NCBI RefSeq assembly: GCF_019636135.1
Contig: NZ_JAHBYD010000038.1
Coordinates: 1 to 40,918 of the forward strand
DNA: 40,918 nt
Reading direction: 5' to 3'
Source: Phenylobacterium sp.
Lineage (GTDB): Bacteria; Pseudomonadota; Alphaproteobacteria; Caulobacterales; Caulobacteraceae
Of this stretch, positions 14,639-22,281 are shown piece after piece. The stretch's first letter is position 1. Each line of letters opens with the position of its first letter. Below the pieces are notes generated by a model. The model had not been told where the DNA came from, ran no database searches, and saw only the letters and a program-made list of their open reading frames with translations. The position numbers were made by a program, and so were the translations under genes.

Positions 14639-15825
14639 CGACCTTCGACGAGGCCTGCCGGCGCGTCGCCGCCATCGCCACGCCGCTGGGCGCCGAGCCC
14701 GTCGCGCTCGACCAGGCCGCGGACCGCGTGTTGGCCGTCCCCGTCGTGGCCCGCCGCTCGGCGCCGCAGGCCGCCGTCTCGGCGATGGACGGCTATGCCG
14801 TGCGCGACGCCGACCTGGCCTCGGGGCCGACCCGGCTTCGGCTGGTCGGCGAGTCCTTCGCGGGGGCGCCGCAGGGCGGGCCGCGCCTGGAGGCGGGCGC
14901 CTGTGTCCGGATCTTCACCGGCGCGCCCCTGCCTTCGGGCGCCGACCGGGTGGTGATCCAGGAGGTCGTGCGACGCGACGGCGACGCCGTCGTGATCGCC
15001 GGGCGGCCGTCGCCGGCGCGGCACGTGCGCGCGGCGGGATCCGACTTCGCGGCGGGCGAGGTGCTGCTGGACGCGGGGACCCGGCTGACGCCGCAGGCGC
15101 TGGTCGCGGCCGCGGCCGCCGATCGCGAGGCGGTCGAGGTCCACGTCCGGCCCCGCGTGGCGGTGCTGAGCACGGGCGACGAACTGGTCGCGCCCGGCCG
15201 GTCGGCCGGCGCGCCGGGCACGATACCGGAAAGCGTCTCCTTCGGCGTGGACGCGCTGGCCCGCGCCTGGGGCGGCGAGGTGGTCGGCCGCCGGCGCCTG
15301 CGCGACGACCTGCCGAGCCTCGTCCGGGCCGCGGGGCGCGCGCTGGAGGAGGCGCACGTGGTGGTCGTCACCGGCGGCGCATCGGTCGGGGAGAGGGACT
15401 TCTCCAGGGCGATGTTCGAGCCCCTCGGGCTGCGCTTCGCGTTCGAGAAGGTGGACATCAAGCCCGGAAAGCCGGTGTGGGTCGGTCGGGTCGGCGCCCG
15501 CATCGTCGTCGGCCTACCGGGGAACCCGTCGGCGGCCATGGTCACCGCGCGGCTGTTCCTGGCGCCGATCCTGGCGGGGCTGAGCGGGCGGCGGGCGCAG
15601 GAGGCCTGGGCCTGGCGGACCGCGCCTCTCGCCGCGGCCCTGGGGGCGTGCGGCGACCGGGAATGCTTCCACCGCGGCCGGAGCGACTTCGACGGCGTGC
15701 GGCCGGTCGGCCGCCAGGACTCCAGCGCCCCGAAGGACCTGGCGACCGCCGACCTCCTGATCCGGCGGCGGGCCGATGCGCGCGCCCTGGAGGCGGGCGA
15801 GATCGTCGAGGTCCTGGCGTTCTGA
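14635..15825 (+). CDS. moeA: molybdopterin molybdenumtransferase
   Basis: 396 residues, the usual length for MoeA. Domains in order: an N-terminal region with AVSAMDGYAVRD, the extended beta domain with IFTGAPLPSGADRVV, the MogA-like catalytic domain with VAVLSTGDELVAPG, TIPESVS, VVTGGASVGERDF and VGLPGNPSAAMV, and a C-terminal beta barrel. It inserts molybdenum into adenylated molybdopterin. Translation starts at a GTG overlapping the moaB stop, so the two are coupled. With moaA at 20145 these are the only Moco genes here; moaC, moaD, moaE and mobA must be elsewhere. Confidence 0.95.
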   Translation: MTTFDEACRRVAAIATPLGAEPVALDQAADRVLAVPVVARRSAPQAAVSAMDGYAVRDADLASGPTRLRLVGESFAGAPQGGPRLEAGACVRIFTGAPLPSGADRVVIQEVVRRDGDAVVIAGRPSPARHVRAAGSDFAAGEVLLDAGTRLTPQALVAAAAADREAVEVHVRPRVAVLSTGDELVAPGRSAGAPGTIPESVSFGVDALARAWGGEVVGRRRLRDDLPSLVRAAGRALEEAHVVVVTGGASVGERDFSRAMFEPLGLRFAFEKVDIKPGKPVWVGRVGARIVVGLPGNPSAAMVTARLFLAPILAGLSGRRAQEAWAWRTAPLAAALGACGDRECFHRGRSDFDGVRPVGRQDSSAPKDLATADLLIRRRADARALEAGEIVEVLAF

Positions 15826-15909
15826 CGGCGCCGGCGCGTCCGACGCGCTTCGGCGGCGAACCGCGAGGTCCGCCGCCGCGCGACGCCCGATCCCGTGGGC
15901 GGAGCGCCG

Positions 15910-15933
15910 CCCCCGGGGTGTGTGCGCCGGGGG
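15910..15933. terminator. possible bidirectional terminator hairpin
   Basis: CCCCCGG-N10-CCGGGGG forms a 7-bp GC stem between the convergent moeA and hemerythrin genes. There is no T-tract on either side, so Rho-independent function is doubtful. The rest of 15826-15956 holds nothing I recognise. Confidence 0.3.
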
Positions 15934-15956
15934 ACGAGGCTCACCGCCCTCGGGCG

Positions 15957-16505
15957 TCAGCCCAGGAATGCGGCGAAGAGCTGCTCGTTCTCGAGCCGCA
16001 TGTGTTCCCGCAGGTCCGCGTCGAGCTTGCGGCACAGGCGCATCAGCTCGCGCCAGGCGTCGCAGGCCGCCTCGGGTTCGGCGAAGTCGTGGGTGATGGC
16101 CCGCAGGCTCGCGAGCTGGCCGTCCACGTCGACGTGTTCGGCCATCATCCGGGCGATGGGGAACCGGACCATCGGCCCGCCGCCCGCCGCCAGCATCGGG
16201 AAGAGCACCTGCTCCTCGCGGCGCTGGTGGCTCTCGAGGTCGTCGAGCATCAGCGCCAGCAGATCGGCGAGGCCTTTCGGGCATCCGGGATCGGCGGCGT
16301 GGACCGCCTCGACCTTCCGGGCCAGGCGGATGGCTTCGGGAAACTCGCGCCGGTGGGTGTCGTGATAGCGGACCTGGATCAGCTCGATGAGGCCCGCGAT
16401 GTCGGGGCGGGGCCGGGCGTCCGGATCCGGCGTCATCAGCGCGCAGCGGATCGGCGCGGCGTCGCCGCGGGGCGGGGCGGGGGTGAGGCTGGCGTCGTCG
16501 GGCAC
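15957..16505 (-). CDS. hemerythrin-domain protein, DnrN/YtfE-like (iron-sulfur repair type)
   Basis: 182 residues. The His/Glu ligands of a di-iron hemerythrin bundle are visible: RYHDTHRREFPE, ESHQRREEQVLFP, AEHVDVDGQL and EHMRLENEQLF. Spacing matches the RIC family (YtfE, ScdA, DnrN), which repairs iron-sulfur centres or handles NO after nitrosative stress. The short ScdA N-terminal domain is absent; instead there is a Pro-rich, disordered start of about 33 residues. The start is a GTG at 16505 with GGAG upstream; an ATG 23 codons later is the alternative. It diverges from nrdJ across a FixK-type box at 16575-16588. The context of nitrate reductase and NnrS supports a role in NO defence. 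Confidence 0.88.
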   Translation of the reverse strand: MPDDASLTPAPPRGDAAPIRCALMTPDPDARPRPDIAGLIELIQVRYHDTHRREFPEAIRLARKVEAVHAADPGCPKGLADLLALMLDDLESHQRREEQVLFPMLAAGGGPMVRFPIARMMAEHVDVDGQLASLRAITHDFAEPEAACDAWRELMRLCRKLDADLREHMRLENEQLFAAFLG

Positions 16506-16574
16506 GTTTGGCTCCTTCCGTCCCTTCCTACGCCCTGCCGGCTGCGCCGGCCTTGAACCGGACCGGGCCGCGGC

Positions 16575-16588
16575 TTGATCTTCGACAA
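16575..16588. promoter_or_regulatory. FNR/FixK-type box between the hemerythrin gene and nrdJ
   Basis: TTGAT-CTTC-GACAA, with a perfect left half and a three-of-five right half. It lies about 99 bases before the nrdJ start and 70 bases before the divergent hemerythrin start. I see no good -10 at the class II position on either strand, so its target is unclear. Confidence 0.5.
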
Positions 16589-16686
16589 GTCGCGGCTTGC
16601 CGAAGTGGGGGCGGGCGGGGCGATCCGCTCAAGTGCGCCCCGCCCCGAATCGACCAGCCTGCCGCCCCCTTCCGGAGGCGATGGCG

Positions 16687-18918
16687 ATGGCGTTCGACAA
16701 CCCGCTCGCGGGCGAGATCTGGTCCGGCAAGTACCGCTACAATCCGGCGACCGGGGTGGGCGACGGGAGCCTCGAGGAGACCTGGGCGCGGGTCGCCCGC
16801 GCGCTGGCCGAGGCCGAGGCGCCCGAACTCCGCGCGGTGACGCGCGACCGCTTCGAAGCGGCGCTCCGCGACCACCGCTTCCTGCCGGCGGGGCGCATCC
16901 TGGCCGGCGCGGGGACCGGGCGGAACGTCACCCTGTTCAACTGCTTCGTCATGGGCCGGATCCCCGACGACCTGGGCGGCATCTTCCGTCACGTGCAGGA
17001 GGCGGCGGTGACGCTGCAGCAGGGCGGCGGCGTCGGCATGGACTTCTCCTCCATCCGCCCCGCCGGTTCGGCGGTGAAGGGCGTCGACGCCGAGGCGTCC
17101 GGCCCCTTGAGCTTCATGGACGTCTGGGACGCCATGTGCCGCACGATCCTCTCCGCGGGCCAGCGGCGGGGCGCGATGATGGGCTGCCTGCGCATCGACC
17201 ATCCCGACATCGAGGCGTTCATCGACGCCAAGCGCGACGGCGCGCGGTTGCGCAACTTCAACCTCTCGGTGCTGGTGACCGACGCCTTCATGGCCGCGCT
17301 GGAGGCGGACGCCGACTGGCCGCTGGTGTTCGGGGGCGAGGCCAGGGGCTCCGTGCGGGCGGCCGATCTCTGGGCCCGGCTGATGCGGGCGACCTACGAC
17401 GCCGCCGAGCCCGGGGTGATCTTCATCGACCGGGTCAACGCCCGGAACAACCTCGGCTATTGCGAAACCATCCTGGCCAGCAACCCGTGCGGCGAGCAGA
17501 TGCTGCCGCCCTATGGGGCCTGCCTGCTGGGCTCGATCAACCTGGCGCGCCTCGTGGCCACGCCCTTCCAGCCCGGCGCCCTGCTGGACGAGGCCGGACT
17601 CCGCGAACTCACCCGGACCGCCGTGCGGATGCTCGACAACGTCATCGACGTCTCGCGCTATCCGCTCGAGCCGCAGGAAACCGAGGCGAAGGCCAAGCGC
17701 CGGATCGGCCTGGGCGTCACCGGCCTGGCCGACGCCCTGGTGTTCTGCGGCGTGGCCTACGGCAGCGACCGCGCGGTGGAACTGACGGGCCGGTGGCTTG
17801 CGACGATCAAGCGCGAGGCCTATCGCGCGTCGGCCGGGCTCGCGGCCGAAAAGGGCGCGTTCCCGCTCTACGATCCCGCCATCCTGGCGCGGCCGAACCT
17901 GGCGGCCCTGGACGGCGAGACCCGCGAGCTCATCGCCCGCCACGGCCTGCGCAACGGCTGCCTCACCTCGATCGCGCCGACCGGCACCACCTCGCTGCTG
18001 GCCGGCAACGTCTCGTCCGGCATCGAGCCGGTCTTCGCCTATTCCTACGTCCGCAAGGTGCGGCAGGCCGACGGGTCGCGACGCGAGGAGCCCGTCGAGG
18101 ACTATGCGCTGGCGGTCTGGAAGCGGCTGCACGGCGAGGCGCCGCCGCCGCAGGACATCTTCGTCAGCGCCCAGACCCTGACCCCCGAGGACCACGTCCG
18201 GATGCAGGCCGCCGCCCAGGCCCAGGCCGACAGCTCGATCTCCAAGACCGTGAACTGCCCGGAGGAGATGGCGTTCGACGCCTTCGGGGACATCTACCGC
18301 CTGGGGTGGCGCAGCGGCTGCAAGGGCATGACCACCTACCGGCCCAACGCGGTCACGGGCTCGGTGCTCTCGGTGGAGCCGGGCGGCCCCACGCCCGCCG
18401 GCCCCACGCCCGCCGGCCCGGTCCTGGCGCCGCGTCCCGAGGCGCTGGAAGGCGCGACCTACAAGCTGGTCTGGCCGGAGAGCGCGCACGCCGTCTACGT
18501 CACGCTCAACGACACCGAGGCGGACGGCGTCCGGCGGCCGTTCGAGATCTTCATCAACTCCAAGAACATGGACCACTACGCCTGGACCCTCGGACTCACG
18601 CGCATGATCTCGGCGGTGTTCCGGCGCGGCGGCGACGTGGGCTTCGTGGCCGAGGAGCTGAAGGCGGTGTTCGATCCCCGCGGCGGCGCCTGGCTGGGCG
18701 GGCGGTATGTCCCTTCGCTGCTGGCGGCGATCGGCGGCGTGATCGAGCGTCACCTCGTCGCGACCGGCGCGGACCCCGGCGCGGACCCCGAGGCGCCGGC
18801 GAGGGCGACGCCGGGGCCGCGCGGCCAGGCCTGCTGTCCGCGCTGCGGGGGTTTCGAGCTCATCCGCAAGGAGGGCTGCGACAGTTGCCTGTCCTGCGGC
18901 TACTCGAAGTGCGGATAG
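16687..18918 (+). CDS. nrdJ: adenosylcobalamin-dependent ribonucleotide reductase (class II)
   Basis: 743 residues. The ten-stranded barrel carries LFNCFVMGRI, TLQQGGGVGMDFSSIRPAG, the active-site loop NPCGEQMLPPYGACLLGSIN and the phosphate-binding SIAPTGTTSLLAGN. A flexible Pro/Gly linker (a 15-base unit repeated twice at 18385-18414) precedes the C-terminal part, which ends in a metal- and redox-type tail with Cys pairs (CPRCGG, then CDSCLSCGYSKCG). It makes deoxynucleotides using a B12 radical and needs no oxygen, unlike class I enzymes. The ATG at 16687 is preferred over 16681 because GGAGG at 16674-16678 is then eight bases away. The FixK-type box upstream fits use under low oxygen. Confidence 0.96.
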   Translation: MAFDNPLAGEIWSGKYRYNPATGVGDGSLEETWARVARALAEAEAPELRAVTRDRFEAALRDHRFLPAGRILAGAGTGRNVTLFNCFVMGRIPDDLGGIFRHVQEAAVTLQQGGGVGMDFSSIRPAGSAVKGVDAEASGPLSFMDVWDAMCRTILSAGQRRGAMMGCLRIDHPDIEAFIDAKRDGARLRNFNLSVLVTDAFMAALEADADWPLVFGGEARGSVRAADLWARLMRATYDAAEPGVIFIDRVNARNNLGYCETILASNPCGEQMLPPYGACLLGSINLARLVATPFQPGALLDEAGLRELTRTAVRMLDNVIDVSRYPLEPQETEAKAKRRIGLGVTGLADALVFCGVAYGSDRAVELTGRWLATIKREAYRASAGLAAEKGAFPLYDPAILARPNLAALDGETRELIARHGLRNGCLTSIAPTGTTSLLAGNVSSGIEPVFAYSYVRKVRQADGSRREEPVEDYALAVWKRLHGEAPPPQDIFVSAQTLTPEDHVRMQAAAQAQADSSISKTVNCPEEMAFDAFGDIYRLGWRSGCKGMTTYRPNAVTGSVLSVEPGGPTPAGPTPAGPVLAPRPEALEGATYKLVWPESAHAVYVTLNDTEADGVRRPFEIFINSKNMDHYAWTLGLTRMISAVFRRGGDVGFVAEELKAVFDPRGGAWLGGRYVPSLLAAIGGVIERHLVATGADPGADPEAPARATPGPRGQACCPRCGGFELIRKEGCDSCLSCGYSKCG

Positions 18919-18925
18919 CCGCCGC

Positions 18926-18966
18926 TTGACGTCCGTCAAGGCGCCCCGGAGGCGCCGGGCTATCCT
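18926..18966 (+). promoter_or_regulatory. FNR/FixK-type promoter of nnrS
   Basis: The box TTGAC-GTCC-GTCAA (18926-18939) is followed by a -10-like TATCCT at 18961-18966. The centre-to-start distance of a class II FNR promoter (41.5) gives a start at 18973-18974, on the ATG of nnrS. The box lies just after the nrdJ stop. Confidence 0.75.
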
Positions 18967-18972
18967 GGCCGC

Positions 18973-20148
18973 ATGATCAGCACCGCAGCCGCACGACGCG
19001 CCTACGAAGGGCCGGCGCTGTTCAGCTTCGGCTTCCGGCCCTTCTTCCTCTTCGGCGCCATCTGGAGCGCCGCGGTCGTGCCGCTCTGGCTGTACAGCTA
19101 CTTCCACGGCGGCTTCGAGGCCCTGACCCGCGAGTGGCACATCCACGAGATGATCTTCGGGTTCCTGGGCGCGGTGATCGCGGGCTTCCTCACCACGGCC
19201 GTACCCAACTGGACCGGCCGGATGCCCGTCGTCGGCGCGCCGCTCTGCGGGCTGGTGGCGCTCTGGATGCTGGGCCGCGTGGCGATGCTCTACCCGGGGA
19301 TCCTGGGCGCCGCAGCGGCAGTGATCGACAGCCTGTTCCTCCTGGCCTTCGCCGCCGTGATCTGGCGCGAGGTCCTGACAGGCCGCAATTGGCGCAACCT
19401 GCCGGTCTGCGGCCTGGTCACCGTCTTCGCCCTGGCCAACGTTGCGTCCCACCTGCCGGCGACGGTCGCCAGCGAGGCCGGTGTCCGTCTCGCCCTGGCC
19501 GCTGCGAGCGTGCTCATCGCCCTGATCGGCGGCCGTATCGTCCCCAGCTTCACGCGTAACTGGATGAAGGCGCGGTCCCTGGCGCCGGAGCCGGCGCTCT
19601 TCGGACCCGTCGATCGGGCGGCGCTGGGCCTGACCGTCGTCGGCGCCGGCCTCTGGGTCGTCGCGCCGCAGGCCGCGGTGAGCGGCCTGGCGCTCGGGTT
19701 GGCCGGCCTCGCCCATCTCGTCCGCCTGGCCCGCTGGCGGGGCTGGCGCGCGGCCGCCGAGCCGCTCGTCTGGATCCTGCACCTCGGCTACGGCTGGCTG
19801 GGCGCCGGCCTGCTGCTGCTGGGCGGCGCATCGCTGGACCCTGCCGTCGTGCCGCGCTCGGCCGGCGTCCACGCCCTGACCGCCGGCGCGGTGGGGGTGA
19901 TGACCCTGGCCGTCATGACCCGCGCGACGCGGGGCCATACGGGCCGGCCGCTCGCGGCGGGCGCCGGCACCCTGGCGATCTACGTGGCCATCAACGGCGC
20001 GGCCCTGCTGCGGGTCGCCGCGCCGTTCTCCGGCGCCGGCCAGCCCTGGCTCCTCGGCGCTTCGGGTCTGGCCTGGTCCCTGGCCTTCGGCGGCTTCGCG
20101 CTCGCCTACGGGCGGATGCTGACGACCCCGCGGCCGCGGGCGGCATGA
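18973..20148 (+). CDS. nnrS: NnrS family membrane protein
   Basis: 391 residues with about twelve hydrophobic helices. The start FSFGFRPFFLFGAIWSA, the helix EWHIHEMIFGFLGAVIAGFL and GGRIVPSFTRNWM are hallmarks of NnrS, a heme- and copper-containing inner-membrane protein linked to nitric oxide tolerance during denitrification. Several His residues (the HIHEM pair, and later GVHALTAG and TRGHTG) could be metal ligands. No Shine-Dalgarno precedes the ATG, and the FixK-type promoter places the mRNA start on it, so the message is probably leaderless. The stop overlaps the moaA ATG (ATGA). There is no nitrite or NO reductase in the window, so the NO source is elsewhere or is nitrite chemistry. 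Confidence 0.93.
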   Translation: MISTAAARRAYEGPALFSFGFRPFFLFGAIWSAAVVPLWLYSYFHGGFEALTREWHIHEMIFGFLGAVIAGFLTTAVPNWTGRMPVVGAPLCGLVALWMLGRVAMLYPGILGAAAAVIDSLFLLAFAAVIWREVLTGRNWRNLPVCGLVTVFALANVASHLPATVASEAGVRLALAAASVLIALIGGRIVPSFTRNWMKARSLAPEPALFGPVDRAALGLTVVGAGLWVVAPQAAVSGLALGLAGLAHLVRLARWRGWRAAAEPLVWILHLGYGWLGAGLLLLGGASLDPAVVPRSAGVHALTAGAVGVMTLAVMTRATRGHTGRPLAAGAGTLAIYVAINGAALLRVAAPFSGAGQPWLLGASGLAWSLAFGGFALAYGRMLTTPRPRAA

Positions 20149-21200
20149 TCTTCGCCCATGCGCGCCGGACCGCCGGGCCGGCAGGCGCCGGCGAGGGAAC
20201 CCGCGCCGGGGAGGGGGCCAGGGTGGACGGCCTCGTCGACGGCTTCGGCCGCCGCTTCCACTACCTGCGCCTCTCGGTCACCGAGGTCTGCAACTTCCGC
20301 TGCACCTATTGCCTGCCGGACGGGTTCAGGAAGACCGCGCCGCTGACCTTCCTGACGCCGCTCGAATGCGAGCGCGTGGTGCGGGCGTTCGCCGGCCTGG
20401 GGGTCTCCAAGGTCCGCGTGACGGGCGGCGAGCCCAGTGTGCGCCGCGACCTGCCCGAGATCATCGCGCGCGCGGCGTCGGTCCCCGGAATCCGGAAGGT
20501 CTGCATCACGACCAACGGCTGGAACCTCGGCCGCCAGGTCGCCGGCTGGCGCGACGCGGGCCTCACCAACCTCAACGTCAGCATCGACTCCCTGGATCGC
20601 GAGGGGTTCCGCCGGATCACCGGGCACGACCGGTTGCCGGCCGTGGTCGCCGGGCTGGACCGCGCCCTGGAGCTGGGCCTTCCGGTCGTCAAGGTGAACG
20701 GGGTCCTGCTGCGCGACACCGCCGAGGCGGGCTTCGAGGCCTTCGCCGACTTCGTCCGGGCGCGGCCGGTCGCCGTGCGGTTCATCGAGCTGATGCGGAC
20801 CGGCGACAACGCCGACTTCTTCGCCGACCAGCATGTGCCGGGCGCGCGGCTCACCGACTGGCTCACGGCCCGCGGCTGGACGCCGCGCGCGCGGGCGTTC
20901 GACGACGGACCGGCGATCGAGATGGTCCATCCCGACCACGCCGGGCGCATCGGCCTGATCGCGCCCTACGCGCCGGGCTTCTGCGACGGTTGCAACCGGC
21001 TGCGCATCACCGCCCGCGGCCAGTTGCGCCTGTGCCTGTTCGGCGAGCTCGGCGTCGGCCTGAAGGACCTGCTGGAGGCCGACGAGCCCGAGGCGCTCCG
21101 GGCGCGGATCCTGCGCGCGCTCGCCGGCAAGCCCGCCGGGCATCGGCTGCACGAGGCCGACAGCGGCGACACGCGCCAACTGGCGCAGTTCGGGGGCTGA
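20145..21200 (+). CDS. moaA: GTP 3',8-cyclase (molybdenum cofactor)
   Basis: 351 residues. The radical-SAM motif is CNFRCTYC; SAM-binding VRVTGGEPSVRRDL follows; the C-terminal second cluster site is FCDGCNRLRIT with RLCLFGE; and the chain ends in the Gly-Gly needed for activity. It converts GTP to the cyclic intermediate of molybdopterin synthesis, with MoaC (not in the window). The ATG at 20145 overlaps the nnrS stop; a GTG at 20223 would give 325 residues, closer to the usual length of about 330, and the first 26 residues look unstructured, so the true start is open. Pairing moaA with nnrS in one FixK-type operon ties cofactor synthesis to nitrate respiration. Confidence 0.94.
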   Translation: MIFAHARRTAGPAGAGEGTRAGEGARVDGLVDGFGRRFHYLRLSVTEVCNFRCTYCLPDGFRKTAPLTFLTPLECERVVRAFAGLGVSKVRVTGGEPSVRRDLPEIIARAASVPGIRKVCITTNGWNLGRQVAGWRDAGLTNLNVSIDSLDREGFRRITGHDRLPAVVAGLDRALELGLPVVKVNGVLLRDTAEAGFEAFADFVRARPVAVRFIELMRTGDNADFFADQHVPGARLTDWLTARGWTPRARAFDDGPAIEMVHPDHAGRIGLIAPYAPGFCDGCNRLRITARGQLRLCLFGELGVGLKDLLEADEPEALRARILRALAGKPAGHRLHEADSGDTRQLAQFGG

Positions 21201-21224
21201 CGGCCTCCGGGCCGGGGCGGGGCC

Positions 21225-21995
21225 TCAGGCGGCGTGCGTGCGGTCGTCGCCCTGGGGCCAACGCTCGCGCTGCGCCTTGCCGGTCACGCCGCCGGAAACC
21301 GGCTGGTGGTTGTCGATCAGCGGATCGGGCTTGGCGAGGCGCTCCAGCACGGCGGGGCGGGTGATCGTGACCGACGGCCCGTTCACCTCGACCCCGTAGT
21401 CGGCCAGGGCGGCCAGCGATCGCGACAGGTTCTCCGGCGTCATGCCCAGCAGCGAGGCCAGCATGCGCTTTTCGGTCGGGAGGGCGAACGTGGGCTCGCC
21501 GCCCTGGCGCAGGCGCTGGGTGATCAGGTAGTTCGCCAGGCGCTCGAGGCCGCCCCGCAGCTTCTGGTTCTTCAGCGATCGCACGAGACCGCGATAGCAG
21601 CCGGCCATCTCCTGGGCCACGGCGACGGCGAAACGCGCGTCCTCGGACATGACCCGCCGCATCGCCGCCCCGGAGAGCATCAGGATGTCCGATCGCTCCA
21701 CGGTCCGCGCGCTCATCAGGCCGTCGGCGTCGAGCACCACGGCCGCCAGGATGAAGGTGGAGACCGGCCGCAGGATCGCCAGCGTGGTCTCCTTGTCGTT
21801 CCAGGTGCCTTCAAGCTCGACGACGCCGTCGAGCAGCACATAGAGGAAATCGACCGGGTCGCCTTCCAGCAGAAGCGTCGTCCCGGCGGGAAACCGTTGC
21901 AGGAACGCTCCGGCGGTCAGGGTCCGGAACGTGTCGTCGGAGCAGTCCGAAAACAGCGGCAGCGCCCTGACCCGCTCCAGATCGACGTCCCGCAT
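21225..21995 (-). CDS. Crp/Fnr-family regulator diverging from the nar operon
   Basis: 256 residues: a cyclic-nucleotide-binding-like domain (about 10-120), a dimer helix (about 125-150) and a winged helix-turn-helix with the recognition helix TPENLSRSLAAL, again of the E..SR type. There is no FNR-like cysteine set. It could be a Dnr/NnrR/NarR type that senses NO or nitrite, or a second FixK; sequence alone does not decide. A 35-residue hydrophilic tail after the helix-turn-helix is unusual. It lies head to head with narK1, with three FNR-type boxes in between, and probably binds there. It converges with moaA. Confidence 0.85.
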   Translation of the reverse strand: MRDVDLERVRALPLFSDCSDDTFRTLTAGAFLQRFPAGTTLLLEGDPVDFLYVLLDGVVELEGTWNDKETTLAILRPVSTFILAAVVLDADGLMSARTVERSDILMLSGAAMRRVMSEDARFAVAVAQEMAGCYRGLVRSLKNQKLRGGLERLANYLITQRLRQGGEPTFALPTEKRMLASLLGMTPENLSRSLAALADYGVEVNGPSVTITRPAVLERLAKPDPLIDNHQPVSGGVTGKAQRERWPQGDDRTHAA

Positions 21996-22051
21996 CGCAC
22001 CTGCCCTTGCCTACTGGGGGACAGGGGTGCGGCCGCCGGCCCGGTCGCGCC

Positions 22052-22065
22052 TTGATCTGGGTCAA
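22052..22065. promoter_or_regulatory. FNR/FixK-type box 1 of the nar control region
   Basis: TTGAT-CTGG-GTCAA, one base from the symmetrical consensus. It is 57 bases from the Crp/Fnr gene start, so it is the likeliest site for control of that gene. Confidence 0.75.
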
Positions 22066-22078
22066 GCGAGGCCCGGGC

Positions 22079-22092
22079 TTGATGTTCGTCAA
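22079..22092. promoter_or_regulatory. FNR/FixK-type box 2 of the nar control region
   Basis: TTGAT-GTTC-GTCAA. Its centre is 27 bases from that of box 1, so both could be filled by two dimers. On the plus strand the class II start would be about 22127, with TCTAGT (22111-22116) as a poor -10. Confidence 0.7.
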
Positions 22093-22192
22093 TCGGACAG
22101 ATGATCCAAGTCTAGTGACAAGTATCGGATCGTGGGTGCTGGCGGGAGACTGTGCGGTATTCCGATCTTTTCTTTTGTACGCCAGAGATCGA

Positions 22193-22206
22193 TTGACGTT
22201 GATCAA
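22193..22206 (+). promoter_or_regulatory. FNR/FixK-type box 3, proximal to narK1
   Basis: TTGAC-GTTG-ATCAA, with a perfect right half. The predicted start is about 22241, leaving some 40 bases before the GTG of narK1. The 100 bases before it are AT-richer than the surroundings and include a pyrimidine run (about 22163-22177). An 11-codon open frame (ATG 22239, stop 22274) lies in the leader; nothing supports its translation. Confidence 0.75.
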
Positions 22207-22281
22207 ACGTCCTTCGCCGGTCTTGCAGCACTAAGGCGATGAAGCGGCGTCCCTCGGCGTCGCGCTCCCGTTGAGACCGCC

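Noticed and set aside
18385..18414. Tandem 15-base repeat as a mobile or regulatory element
   Set aside because: It encodes a TPAGP linker repeat inside NrdJ and has only two copies.
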